NCBI GenBank assembly: GCA_003222245.1
Contig: QHVH01000008.1
Coordinates: 186,001-250,000 of the forward strand
Origin: Blastocatellia bacterium AA13
GTDB lineage: Bacteria > Acidobacteriota > Blastocatellia > UBA7656
Reading direction: 5' to 3'
DNA: 64,000 bases
Made by a program: the position numbers and the translations under genes. The notes under the pieces were generated by a model. It saw only the letters and a program-made list of their open reading frames with translations. It was not told the origin of the DNA and did no database searches. Below, piece after piece: positions 26,465 through 34,955 of the stretch; the stretch's first letter is position 1; each line of letters begins with the position of its first letter.

Positions 26465-28396
26465 ATGGCAGAGACGTGCATTGTCGCCTCTCTGGCCACT
26501 CCTCTCTCGTCTGAGGAGCGGGAACTGCATCCGCTCCGACGTTATTGCGAGTGGCTTGAAGTACGCGCGGACATACTTGGCGATCTAGGAACGGCCAGGC
26601 TACGAGATGTCTTCCCGGGGAAACTGCTTTACTCGTTGCCAAGCATAGATGCGGGCGGCTGCTTTGCGGGCTCGGACAGCGATCGTCGAAGCCGTTTGTG
26701 CGGAGCGGCCCGTCGCTACGACCTTGTCACCCTCGAGGAACGCGATTTCCACCCCGATGTACTTAGCAGAATCGCCCCTGAGCAGCGAGTGATCTCCTGG
26801 TCGGGAGATCCGCCACTCGCTACAGATCTGACGAAGTATTTCGAGCGGCTCTCCGCGGTTCCCGCAATGCTATACAAGCTGGAAATCCGCAACGGACGCG
26901 CGTCGGACGGGGTCGCTCTGATGAGCTTCTTAAAAACGCTGAAGCGCGCGGACGTCGTAGCTTTTCTGGCGGGCGAGACCGGATTCTGGACCCGACTGGT
27001 CGCCTCTCATCTTGGAGCGCCTGTCATCTTCGCGTCAGTCGAGCCTGCGTGGACCGCGGGAGGCGCCCCGTCCGTCGAACAGCTTGTGGCCGACTATGGG
27101 TTACCCGGCAAGACCGAGTTCGCCGACATCTTTGGAATAGTCGGCTATCCAGTGAGCCACTCCCTCTCTCCTCGAATTCACAACGCCGCCTACAGCGCGC
27201 TCGGTCATCGCGGCTTGTTCGTGGCATTTCAAGAGGAATCGTTCTCGGATTTCTGGGACGCGCTTATCGGAAGCGATCAGCTCGATTCGCTGGGCTGCTC
27301 GATAAAAGGTCTAACTGTGGCTTCGCCTCATAAGGAGGTTGCACTCACTCATGCGTCGACAGCCAGCCCGATGAGCAAACGAGTAGGAGCGTCGAATGTA
27401 TTTGTGCGAAACGGCGAGGGCTGGCGCGCGGAGACGACCGATCCCGAGGGGTTGGTATTTGCCAGGGAGAAATTTGGCCTCTCGGTGCGCGGGCGAGCCG
27501 CGGCGGTCGTAGGTTGCGGCGGGGCTGGACGGGCAATGGCGGTAGCGCTTGAACAGGCGGGCGCCTCCGTCACTCTCGTGAATCGCGGTACTACTCGCGG
27601 ACATATGGCGTCGGAAATGCTCGGCCTTCCATGCGTTCCGTTGTCGTCTTTCAACCCCAGCGGCTTTTCAATTGTCGTGAATGCGACTCCGGTCGGGCGC
27701 AATGACGGCAGAATACCCTTTGACATCGGTGCGTTGGGCCGCGACGCGGCGGTGATCGATCTCGTCTATGGAAGAGAACCGACGCCGCTCGTATCTCGAG
27801 CGCGAAAGGCGGGCTTGATCGTAGTCGACGGCAGCGATGTGCTCGAAGCCCAGGTGCTCCGGCAGTTTCACATGATGACGGGTAAACGCATGCCCGTGCA
27901 GTTGCTGCGAGAGCAGTTAGGAAGAAGGCGCGAGCCGGCGTCGCCGGCGAGCAGACGGAGAAACGTTATGGATTCTTTCAAATACGTAAAAGCGGAAGAC
28001 TCATTGGACCAATCGGCGATTAAGCCTCCCGCGACCGAACTGGACTTCAGTTCTCTCGTTGGAGAATGGGTAAACACCAACCCCGTGAGTGAAGGAGTAG
28101 CGAGGGTCGTTCTGACTTTGAACGGCCATAGGCTGCTGGTCCGGATGCTCGGAGGAACCGGTTCGCCCGAAGATGATTGGGGCACGGTGGAAGCGGATTC
28201 GGTGTTCGCGTCCGGAATCGCTTCGCGGCAGGCATCGGCCTTCTCCGCCAAATACCGGTTTGATTCAAAAGAGGCCCATCTGCTGACGAATCTCTCGCTG
28301 GGGCTGCTGATTGTTGCAATCTGCAAAACCGCCAGAGATGCGGGACGCCCTGTCTCGTTCTCGAGAGAATTCTATCGGCGAGTGGCCGCGGCCTGA
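26465..28396 (+). CDS. AroD-AroE-like fusion with extra C-terminal domain
   Basis: Residues 1-215 resemble type I 3-dehydroquinate dehydratase (EVRADILGD; Schiff-base Lys in LYKLEIRNG). The segment that usually carries the catalytic His reads VISWSGDPP, with Ser in its place. Residues 220-500 are shikimate dehydrogenase: GYPVSHSLSPRIHNAAY, TVASPHKE with the catalytic Lys, TTDPEG with the catalytic Asp, the NADP loop GCGGAGRA and NATPVG. The last 130 residues form a separate domain (LVGEWVNTNPVS...DDWGTVEA...FSREFYRRV) that the next gene also encodes alone. The fusion may divert 3-dehydroquinate or dehydroshikimate into the cluster's product. I chose the ATG at 26465; upstream codons add an unlikely tail. 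Confidence 0.85.
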   Translation: MAETCIVASLATPLSSEERELHPLRRYCEWLEVRADILGDLGTARLRDVFPGKLLYSLPSIDAGGCFAGSDSDRRSRLCGAARRYDLVTLEERDFHPDVLSRIAPEQRVISWSGDPPLATDLTKYFERLSAVPAMLYKLEIRNGRASDGVALMSFLKTLKRADVVAFLAGETGFWTRLVASHLGAPVIFASVEPAWTAGGAPSVEQLVADYGLPGKTEFADIFGIVGYPVSHSLSPRIHNAAYSALGHRGLFVAFQEESFSDFWDALIGSDQLDSLGCSIKGLTVASPHKEVALTHASTASPMSKRVGASNVFVRNGEGWRAETTDPEGLVFAREKFGLSVRGRAAAVVGCGGAGRAMAVALEQAGASVTLVNRGTTRGHMASEMLGLPCVPLSSFNPSGFSIVVNATPVGRNDGRIPFDIGALGRDAAVIDLVYGREPTPLVSRARKAGLIVVDGSDVLEAQVLRQFHMMTGKRMPVQLLREQLGRRREPASPASRRRNVMDSFKYVKAEDSLDQSAIKPPATELDFSSLVGEWVNTNPVSEGVARVVLTLNGHRLLVRMLGGTGSPEDDWGTVEADSVFASGIASRQASAFSAKYRFDSKEAHLLTNLSLGLLIVAICKTARDAGRPVSFSREFYRRVAAA

Positions 28397-28409
28397 TTGG
28401 AGTATTGCG

Positions 28410-28802
28410 ATGAAAGAAGCTAGCGAGACAGGTCTGAGCAACGCGCGGAACCAGATTCCCGACATTCTGCCCGGGACCTGGGAGAACACCCACAGCGCCA
28501 GCCGGGGTATCCGGAAGGTCGTATTGAGAGTGAACGAAGATCAGTTGCGCGTGCAGATATACGGCGCGGGCGATCAGTCGCTGTGTGACTGGGGCGAAGT
28601 CGGCGCATGCTTTTTCGATCATCAGGCTTGCGTCCACGAGGCGATGGCATTCACCGCCTTTTATGACTTCGATTTTATGGAGAGCCAGCTACTGGCGCAC
28701 GTGAAGCTCGGCGTTCTTGTGATCGCCAAGTTCGACAGGTTCAAGGATCAGAGCGGGCGCTCGAATTATTTCTCTAGGGAATTTTTTTACCGAGTGGATT
28801 GA
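28410..28802 (+). CDS. Free-standing copy of the AroDE C-terminal domain
   Basis: This 130-residue protein shares its whole plan with the tail of the upstream fusion: ILPGTWENTHSAS matches LVGEWVNTNPVS, LCDWGEV matches DDWGTVE, then a beta-rich middle, LGVLVIAKF matching LGLLIVAIC, and NYFSREFFYRV matching SFSREFYRRV. The pattern is that of a small beta-barrel or lipocalin-like binding domain; the true fold and ligand are unknown. The ATG follows the AroDE stop by 13 bases with GGAG upstream, and the next gene starts 3 bases after its stop. Confidence 0.75.
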   Translation: MKEASETGLSNARNQIPDILPGTWENTHSASRGIRKVVLRVNEDQLRVQIYGAGDQSLCDWGEVGACFFDHQACVHEAMAFTAFYDFDFMESQLLAHVKLGVLVIAKFDRFKDQSGRSNYFSREFFYRVD

Positions 28803-28805
28803 AGA

Positions 28806-30047
28806 ATGGGACAAGCTCAGGCGCTAACAAATAAGCTAGGCAATTCCATTTACGCCAGGCTCGGTCTGGATGGAGAGCAGGTCCGCCTTGTTCAGGCCGT
28901 CGCGGACTTAGCGCATGAGAAGTTTGCGCCCCGGGCTGCCTCTTTTGATGAGGCCGCGGCTTTTCCCGCAGAGGACTTTGACGATTTGTTTGCGGCGGGC
29001 CTGAATGCCGCAGCCGTTCCCGCCGAGTACGGAGGTCTCGGATTGGGGCCGTACCGAGGCGATGTACTTACTCTTTGGATGATCACTAAAGAGATCGCCA
29101 AGGCCGACCTGTCGCTGGCCCGCTGTTGGGAAGGACACGCCAACTCGCTTGTTCTTCTGGATGGAATGGCGACCGAAGCGCAGAAGAGCCGATGGTTCAA
29201 AGGCGTCGTTCAACGCGGCGAGAAATGGGTCGCCTGGAGCGGCGAGCCTCAGAGCCGCGCTCCTGGAGAGAGGTCGACCTTCGGCACTACGGTCCAGGCG
29301 GTCGAAGACGGATACATCATCGACGGAACCAAAGCGTTTTGCACCAGCGCCGGCGGCGCGGACTGGGCATTGCTTCTGGTGAATACGGCGGGACCAGGCG
29401 GAGCCCGCCACGCGACAGGCTCGCATGACGGACTCCTGATGCTCGCCGGCGATCTTTCGGATCCGAGCATCAGCATCGAAAGCGAATGGTGGGATCCCAT
29501 CGGGATGCGAGCAACGGTGAGCCACGTAGTTCGTTTCAACCGAACTTATATTCCGGCTTCGAATCTCGTTGGAAAACCCGGTGCGTATATCAACGACGGC
29601 TGGCAGACCTGTTTCATTCCACATTATGCCGCGAGCTTCTTGGGGGCGGCCGAAGCCGCTTTCGAGTACGCGATGACTTATATAAGAAAGCAGGCCAAAG
29701 AAAGCGATCCGTACATCCATCAGCGAGTCGCGGAAATGGCGATCGATCTTGAAACCGCGCACCTCTGGCTGAGACACGTCGCTCGAATGTGGGAAACCGG
29801 CGATCACGCCGAAGCGCGGATTGCCGGAAGCCGGGCTCGCCACTTGATAGAACATCTCGCGGAAGAAGTGGTGCAACACGCGATTCGAGCGTGCGGCGCC
29901 AGGAGCTTAAACAAGCCGAGCCCGCTCGAGCGAATCTTCCGCGATCTAGCGTTTTACATCAGGCACGACAACGATGATCACATCGCGGCGATGATTGGAA
30001 AGTCACTGCTGGGACAGACTCACGACCAGTCTTTTTATAAACCCTGA
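28806..30047 (+). CDS. Acyl-CoA dehydrogenase-like flavoprotein
   Basis: The 413-residue protein has the acyl-CoA dehydrogenase order: helical N-domain (AVPAEYGGLGLG), middle barrel with WVAWSGEPQSR and GTKAFCTSAGGADW, and C-terminal helical bundle (LIEHLAEEVVQHAIRACGARSL, then HNDDHIAAMIGKSLLG). In secondary metabolism such proteins desaturate carrier-bound acyl groups or act as FAD monooxygenases. The usual catalytic Glu was not identified with certainty, so the reaction is open. It sits between the AroDE pair and the oxygenases and likely acts in the same pathway. Confidence 0.86.
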   Translation: MGQAQALTNKLGNSIYARLGLDGEQVRLVQAVADLAHEKFAPRAASFDEAAAFPAEDFDDLFAAGLNAAAVPAEYGGLGLGPYRGDVLTLWMITKEIAKADLSLARCWEGHANSLVLLDGMATEAQKSRWFKGVVQRGEKWVAWSGEPQSRAPGERSTFGTTVQAVEDGYIIDGTKAFCTSAGGADWALLLVNTAGPGGARHATGSHDGLLMLAGDLSDPSISIESEWWDPIGMRATVSHVVRFNRTYIPASNLVGKPGAYINDGWQTCFIPHYAASFLGAAEAAFEYAMTYIRKQAKESDPYIHQRVAEMAIDLETAHLWLRHVARMWETGDHAEARIAGSRARHLIEHLAEEVVQHAIRACGARSLNKPSPLERIFRDLAFYIRHDNDDHIAAMIGKSLLGQTHDQSFYKP

Positions 30048-30089
30048 GTAAGGATTGATCGAGATTACGATCCGGAAGGTTTGAAGGCC

Positions 30090-31748
30090 ATGACGAAAGA
30101 GCGAAAGCGAAAATACGATCTTTCAATCTGGGCGCTGGGCTTTGGATATTTCGTCTTCTATACGCCTTACAGCGGATTCACCAAGGGGATCACGAATGGG
30201 TTGCTGCCCGGCATGTCGCGGCCGCTGTCCGGATTTGAGCTCTTGCCTCTCTCCGTGTCGGCGACCGTCATCGGCATCTACGGATTCATAACGGCGATGC
30301 GCTGGTGGAAGTATGCCGGGCACGCGATGGTATTTGGTTTCAGTGTACCGATCCCCTCCCGGCCTGCAATTGCGTCCGGACTCTGCATGGCCGCGATCAT
30401 CGCGACGACGACGCTCGCATTCAGTTTCAGCGGAGCATCGATTCTATTTGTCCTGATATTGCTGAGAGGCGGCGTGCTTCTGATCGGCCCAGTTGTCGAC
30501 GCGCTGTTTCACCGGAGAGTCAGGTGGTTTTCGTGGGCGGCGATGTCGGTAAGCCTGTTGTCGGTATTGGTAGCGCTCGTGGACGTTCAGCATTACAAGA
30601 TCGGACTGCTCGCGGCTTTGGACGTCGCCGCCTATCTCGGCGCTTATTTCTTCCGCTTTCGCATAATGACGACACTGGCGAAGTGCGACGATCGCGAATC
30701 GACGCTGCGCTACTTCGTCGAAGAACAGATGGTAGCGACTCCGGCGCTGGCATTATTCCTTGCGATGCTGGCCGCTTTCGGGCCCAGCCAGTTATGCGGG
30801 GGCTTCACGTGGGGCTTTATTGAGATATGGCGCTCCGGTTCCGTGCTGCCCGCTCTAATCGTAGGCGTGTCGTACGCGGCTCTTATGATCTGTACGACCT
30901 TTATCTTTCTCGACCGGCGCGAAAACACTTTCTGCATACCGATGCACTGCGGCCCGAGCATGGTTTCAGGAGTGGTTGCGTCGGGCGTGCTTGCACATCT
31001 CTACAACCAGAGCGCTCCGAGCACCGCGCAGTATGCCAGCACCGGTTTGATTGTCGTAGCGCTCGCGTTCCTATCGCCGTTGCACCATATAAAAGACAAG
31101 ATCGAACGGGCTCTTGCCGAGGGCAGACTCCGCCTGTTGATTTATGTGGCGGACACGTCTAAGCGAACCTTTGACTCCGCGTCCAGGCGGATCGCGACGG
31201 CGGCGACTGCCGCAAATCATCCGGGAAGAACAATGGCGACGGCCTACCTAAACGGGCTCAAGCGAGTGCTCCTCTTCATATGCAGCGGAAACACCTGTCG
31301 CTCGGCGATGGCCGAGGCGATCGGCAACGCGGAGATCTCGACTCGGTTGAGGCTTCCGCTTGAAGCGCTTGAACGATTTCCATTGCGAGCGTTAAGCGCG
31401 GGCATTACAGCGAAAGAGGGCTCACCGATGACTGCGGCGGCTACGAACGCCGTGATCGGACTCGGCTTGCCGGTGGCGGGAGCGCACACTGCACGGCCGT
31501 TGACGGCGGATCTGATTCAGCAGGCGTCCGTAGTCTACTGCATGACGGAGGGACATCGCAGTCAGGTGGTCGATCAACATCCGTGGGCCGCCTTCAAGAC
31601 CAGATGCCTCGATCCTGACGGCGATATCGAAGAGCCCGCGGGAAGCGAGGCGGATGCATTCATGAATTGCGCCCGGCGAATTCAGGGTTTGATTCGGCTG
31701 CGATTGGATGAAGTGTTCGAACAGGCGGGCATGCAGTTGGATTTTTGA
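30090..31748 (+). CDS. Membrane protein fused to low-molecular-weight tyrosine phosphatase
   Basis: Residues 1-340 hold about ten hydrophobic helices in the style of an EamA-like drug/metabolite transporter. From about residue 390 a low-molecular-weight phosphatase follows: VLLFICSGNTCRSAMAEA carries the CX5R P-loop, and the general acid Asp is likely in CLDPDGDIEEP. Such phosphatases (Wzb type) control polysaccharide polymerisation by dephosphorylating tyrosine kinases; ArsC-like arsenate reductases are relatives. The fusion to a transporter-like domain is unusual and suggests transport or membrane control tied to phosphate removal. The ATG at 30090 is preferred over the TTG at 30081. Confidence 0.8.
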   Translation: MTKERKRKYDLSIWALGFGYFVFYTPYSGFTKGITNGLLPGMSRPLSGFELLPLSVSATVIGIYGFITAMRWWKYAGHAMVFGFSVPIPSRPAIASGLCMAAIIATTTLAFSFSGASILFVLILLRGGVLLIGPVVDALFHRRVRWFSWAAMSVSLLSVLVALVDVQHYKIGLLAALDVAAYLGAYFFRFRIMTTLAKCDDRESTLRYFVEEQMVATPALALFLAMLAAFGPSQLCGGFTWGFIEIWRSGSVLPALIVGVSYAALMICTTFIFLDRRENTFCIPMHCGPSMVSGVVASGVLAHLYNQSAPSTAQYASTGLIVVALAFLSPLHHIKDKIERALAEGRLRLLIYVADTSKRTFDSASRRIATAATAANHPGRTMATAYLNGLKRVLLFICSGNTCRSAMAEAIGNAEISTRLRLPLEALERFPLRALSAGITAKEGSPMTAAATNAVIGLGLPVAGAHTARPLTADLIQQASVVYCMTEGHRSQVVDQHPWAAFKTRCLDPDGDIEEPAGSEADAFMNCARRIQGLIRLRLDEVFEQAGMQLDF

Positions 31749-31800
31749 TGCAGGTCATTTTTAAGGACGGGATCATTGCGAGCGATCGGGAGGACCAACG

Positions 31801-32892
31801 ATGCCTCTGAGGTTCCATTGGAGCTTATCTTCGGTTGGCGACAAATTCAGGGGAGCCAAAGCTAGGACCGAGATGAGCGGCCTGTTCGATTTCGATGAGC
31901 AGGCGGAATTCAGCCGTGCGGCCGAAGCGAGCGGAATCGAATCGCTGTTGATGGCTCTGGGCTCATACAGGCCTGACCCAATGGCGCTCTCGATGGCGCT
32001 TGGAATGGTGACGAAGAAGATCAAGTTCATGGCAGCGGTGCGACCCGGCATCGTCTCCCCGACTTACTTTGTTCAACAGGTGAACTCGATATCCGCTCTT
32101 ACAGGCGGCCGTATCTCGATAAACCTGGTCACTGGAAATGCGCCGCACGAACTGGATTACTATGGCGCGTTTCTTGAACACGATGAGCGGTACGAGCGGG
32201 CTGATGAATTCCTCGCGATCTGTCGCGCCTTTTGGAAGCGCGATGGAGAAGTCAACTTCGAAGGAAAGTACTACACGATCAAGGGCGGCAGGCTGAACAC
32301 GCCCTTTGTCTCGGATGAAAGGGTTGCCCCGGAAATCTTTCTCGGCGGCAACTCAGAGCTGGCGGAGCAGCTCGCGATGAAACACGCGGACTGCCTATGG
32401 CGGTTCGCGGATACCCCGGAAAATCTGAGCGAGCGTGTTCCGCCGATCTTGAATCGGGGCGTCGAGGTCGGCCTGCTGGTATCGATTCTTGCGAGGCCGA
32501 CACACGAACAGGCTGTCAGCGATGCCTATGCGATGGTCGAAACCCTGAAAGCGCAACGCACCTTCGGAAAGGACTTTGCGAGGAAAACGGATTCGGTCTC
32601 TTACAAAGCCACGCTCGAGCTTGCGGAAAAGAGCCAGTCCGATTGGCTGACGCCTTATCTGTGGACGGGAGCGATTCCGTACATGGGGTCTCCGTCTATC
32701 GCCCTCGTCGGAAGCGCCGAAGAGATTGCCGCGGCGCTTATTGAGTACAAGAAAATCGGCATCTCTCAATTTCTGTTCATCGGCTGGCCCGATCTGGATG
32801 AGATGACATTCTTTGGGCGTGAGATTTTGCCGCTCGTTCGAAAGAGGGAGTTGGAAATGGAAGGCGAGTGCCAACTCGCGGCCCGCGGATAG
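31801..32892 (+). CDS. LLM-class flavin-dependent monooxygenase, copy 1
   Basis: This bacterial-luciferase-like TIM barrel resembles the SsuD branch: PLRFHWSLSSVGDKF at the start, TKKIKFMAAVRPGI, then GGRISINLVTGNAP, LEHDERYERADEFLAICRAFW and PEIFLGGNSELAEQLA. These proteins use reduced flavin and O2. Members cleave sulfonates or N-oxygenate and Baeyer-Villiger-oxidise metabolites. No flavin reductase is in the cluster; the FMN reductase near 21 kb could help. GGGAGG precedes the start. It shares nearly every motif with the next gene, its tandem copy. Confidence 0.9.
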   Translation: MPLRFHWSLSSVGDKFRGAKARTEMSGLFDFDEQAEFSRAAEASGIESLLMALGSYRPDPMALSMALGMVTKKIKFMAAVRPGIVSPTYFVQQVNSISALTGGRISINLVTGNAPHELDYYGAFLEHDERYERADEFLAICRAFWKRDGEVNFEGKYYTIKGGRLNTPFVSDERVAPEIFLGGNSELAEQLAMKHADCLWRFADTPENLSERVPPILNRGVEVGLLVSILARPTHEQAVSDAYAMVETLKAQRTFGKDFARKTDSVSYKATLELAEKSQSDWLTPYLWTGAIPYMGSPSIALVGSAEEIAAALIEYKKIGISQFLFIGWPDLDEMTFFGREILPLVRKRELEMEGECQLAARG

Positions 32893-32955
32893 CTCGGGTC
32901 GAATCAATGAGATCGACGGCGGTACATGCCCGGCGGTAATGCGTGGTGTCAATAG

Positions 32956-34071
32956 ATGAAGAATGAGGATCTCAAATTTCATTGGCGGTTGAGTTATAGC
33001 GGCGAGGCTGAAACGACTACCTGGGACCGCCAGTTCAGTGTTGAGGACGGCGCTCCTCACATCGAGATGCAAGTAGATTTCTGTCGAAAGGCTGAAGAAG
33101 CAGGCATCGATTCTCTGCTCACCGACTTCGGATACGGCAAGCCCGATCCAATGTTGCTGGCTGCCATATTGGGGCAGCAGGCAAAGAAGATCAAATTCAT
33201 TCTGGCGTATCGCTCCGGTCTGTTCGCGCCGACGATGTTCGTGCAGCAGCTCAACACGCTGTCGTCGCTTATAGACGGGAGACTCTCATTGAACATCGTC
33301 GCGGGCTATTCACCGGACGAGCAGCGGGCCTACGGAGACTTCCTCTCGCACGACGAGCGGTACGAACGAACGGAAGAGTTCCTCGCGATCTGTCGAGCTT
33401 TTTGGGAATCAAAGGACAGCGTCGACTTTCAAGGCAACCACTACCGCGTGGAAAAAGGCGCGTTGAAGGCGCGCTACGTATCGCCGGACAGGTCGTTTCC
33501 GGAAATCTTCATTGGAGGCGGGTCGGAGCAAGCTAACCGATTGGCCTTGAGTCAGGGAACCTGCTGGATGCGCTTGCCGGAGGCGTCCGAAGCGTTGAGG
33601 GAAAGCGTAGCGCCTGTTGTTGCGCGCGGTGTCGAAGTGGGCTTACGCCTGGCGGTGATTGCGAGGCCGACTCGCGAAGAAGCGCTGAACACCGCAATGG
33701 CAATGGCTGAAGGGGTTGATCGAGCTCGCGAGTTTGTGAAGACCTCGGTGGGACATATGGATTCGGTATCGTTCAAGGCGAGCTACGAGATGGGCGGCAG
33801 AGAATGGCTCACGCCGTGTTTGTGGGCGGGGGCGGCGCGAATTTATGGGCCGGCCGCTATAGCCCTCGTAGGTTCGGCGGAAGAAGTGGCGCGGGCGTTC
33901 ATCGAATACAAGAGGCTTGGAATAACGCAATTCATTCTTTCCGGATGGCCCAAGCTCGATGAGATGGTGAATTTCGGCCGAATCGTAATTCCCATCGTGA
34001 GAGAAATGGAAAGCGAGGCCGCTGCTTACGCGTGCTCGGGCAGATGCGAGGCGCCGAACGCATCGCGTTGA
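32956..34071 (+). CDS. LLM-class flavin-dependent monooxygenase, copy 2
   Basis: The protein parallels copy 1 along its full length: LKFHWRLSYSGEAETT, AKKIKFILAYRSGLFAPTMF, DGRLSLNIVAGYSPDEQ, LSHDERYERTEEFLAICRAFW and PEIFIGGGSEQANRLA. It clearly arose by tandem duplication, but the two have drifted in the active-site loops (VTGNAPHELDYYG in copy 1, VAGYSPDEQRAYG here). They may act in sequence or as partners. It lies 63 bases after copy 1 and 64 before the TauD-like gene. Confidence 0.9.
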   Translation: MKNEDLKFHWRLSYSGEAETTTWDRQFSVEDGAPHIEMQVDFCRKAEEAGIDSLLTDFGYGKPDPMLLAAILGQQAKKIKFILAYRSGLFAPTMFVQQLNTLSSLIDGRLSLNIVAGYSPDEQRAYGDFLSHDERYERTEEFLAICRAFWESKDSVDFQGNHYRVEKGALKARYVSPDRSFPEIFIGGGSEQANRLALSQGTCWMRLPEASEALRESVAPVVARGVEVGLRLAVIARPTREEALNTAMAMAEGVDRAREFVKTSVGHMDSVSFKASYEMGGREWLTPCLWAGAARIYGPAAIALVGSAEEVARAFIEYKRLGITQFILSGWPKLDEMVNFGRIVIPIVREMESEAAAYACSGRCEAPNASR

Positions 34072-34135
34072 CTGCCGAGGTAATCGCCGGGAGCGGCATG
34101 ATATCGGAGTTGGTTGTCTGATAGGGGAAAGCAAG

Positions 34136-34942
34136 ATGAACGTGGGCGCGGGACATCAATACTGTGAGCCGGATTGGAAATCGCTCGCTCGAGGATTGCC
34201 CGCCACAAAATCCGAATTCGCCTCCTGCATAGCCGGGGCTTTGAGCGCGCGCGGCTACGCGCATGTGAATTCGCCGATGCCGCCGGATTACTGCGAGCTG
34301 ATCGCGGCTGAACTGGGCGCCCTAATGTCGCGGTCCGATGTGAAGATCGACAAAGATCGCGAGACGGCTCAGGAGAAGACGCGGGTTGTTAAGGGCCGGC
34401 CGGGGCCCTACGGCTCGGCGGCTTTTGGGTTTCACACCGACAACATCAGGGTGGACGTAGTTTCGTTCTATTGCGTGGAGCAGGATGCGACCGATGGCGC
34501 GCTCCTGCTGCTGGATCTTCGAGACGTTGCCGAGCGGTTCAAGCAAGAGGAGTTGAATATTCTATCCGGCATCGATCTCTGGGCTCCGCCTGTTACCGAA
34601 ACGGGAGCAGGCAAGGAGGACTTCTTTTATCTAGCCCCACTGTTGTCGAGAGGAGAGACGAGCTGCCGCGTCTATTACATACCCTGGCTGCTCCGCGATT
34701 CATACGAAAAGCAGGAGAGCGAGCTGCTTGCGAGATTCTCTGATTACGTGCGCGAGAAATCGGATGCGCAAACGATCCGCGTGCCTTTTCAACGAGGTGA
34801 GAGCGTTTTTATCGACAATCATAGAATGCTGCATGGGAGAGCTGCTATCGCTGAGAACAGCAGGAGACATCTGATACGAATTTATTTGAGCGTGCCTTCT
34901 ATGAGCTGCCGCTCACTGGTCCGGCGATTTCAATCTGATTGA
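34136..34942 (+). CDS. TauD-like Fe(II)/2-oxoglutarate oxygenase
   Basis: This 268-residue oxygenase has the iron triad His-X-Asp in FGFHTDNIRVD and the distal His in DNHRMLHGRAAI, followed by the Arg that grips 2-oxoglutarate in RRHLIRIYL. This is the TauD/TfdA or clavaminate-synthase-like branch, whose members hydroxylate, desaturate or form rings in small molecules. Following two flavin monooxygenases, it likely gives a third oxidative step. The next gene begins 13 bases after its stop. Confidence 0.88.
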   Translation: MNVGAGHQYCEPDWKSLARGLPATKSEFASCIAGALSARGYAHVNSPMPPDYCELIAAELGALMSRSDVKIDKDRETAQEKTRVVKGRPGPYGSAAFGFHTDNIRVDVVSFYCVEQDATDGALLLLDLRDVAERFKQEELNILSGIDLWAPPVTETGAGKEDFFYLAPLLSRGETSCRVYYIPWLLRDSYEKQESELLARFSDYVREKSDAQTIRVPFQRGESVFIDNHRMLHGRAAIAENSRRHLIRIYLSVPSMSCRSLVRRFQSD

Positions 34943-34955
34943 GAATGCGGGTCGA

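Noticed and set aside
28908-29879. A 323-residue minus-strand frame opposite the acyl-CoA dehydrogenase
   Set aside because: Antisense to a complete flavoprotein in a dense plus-strand operon.
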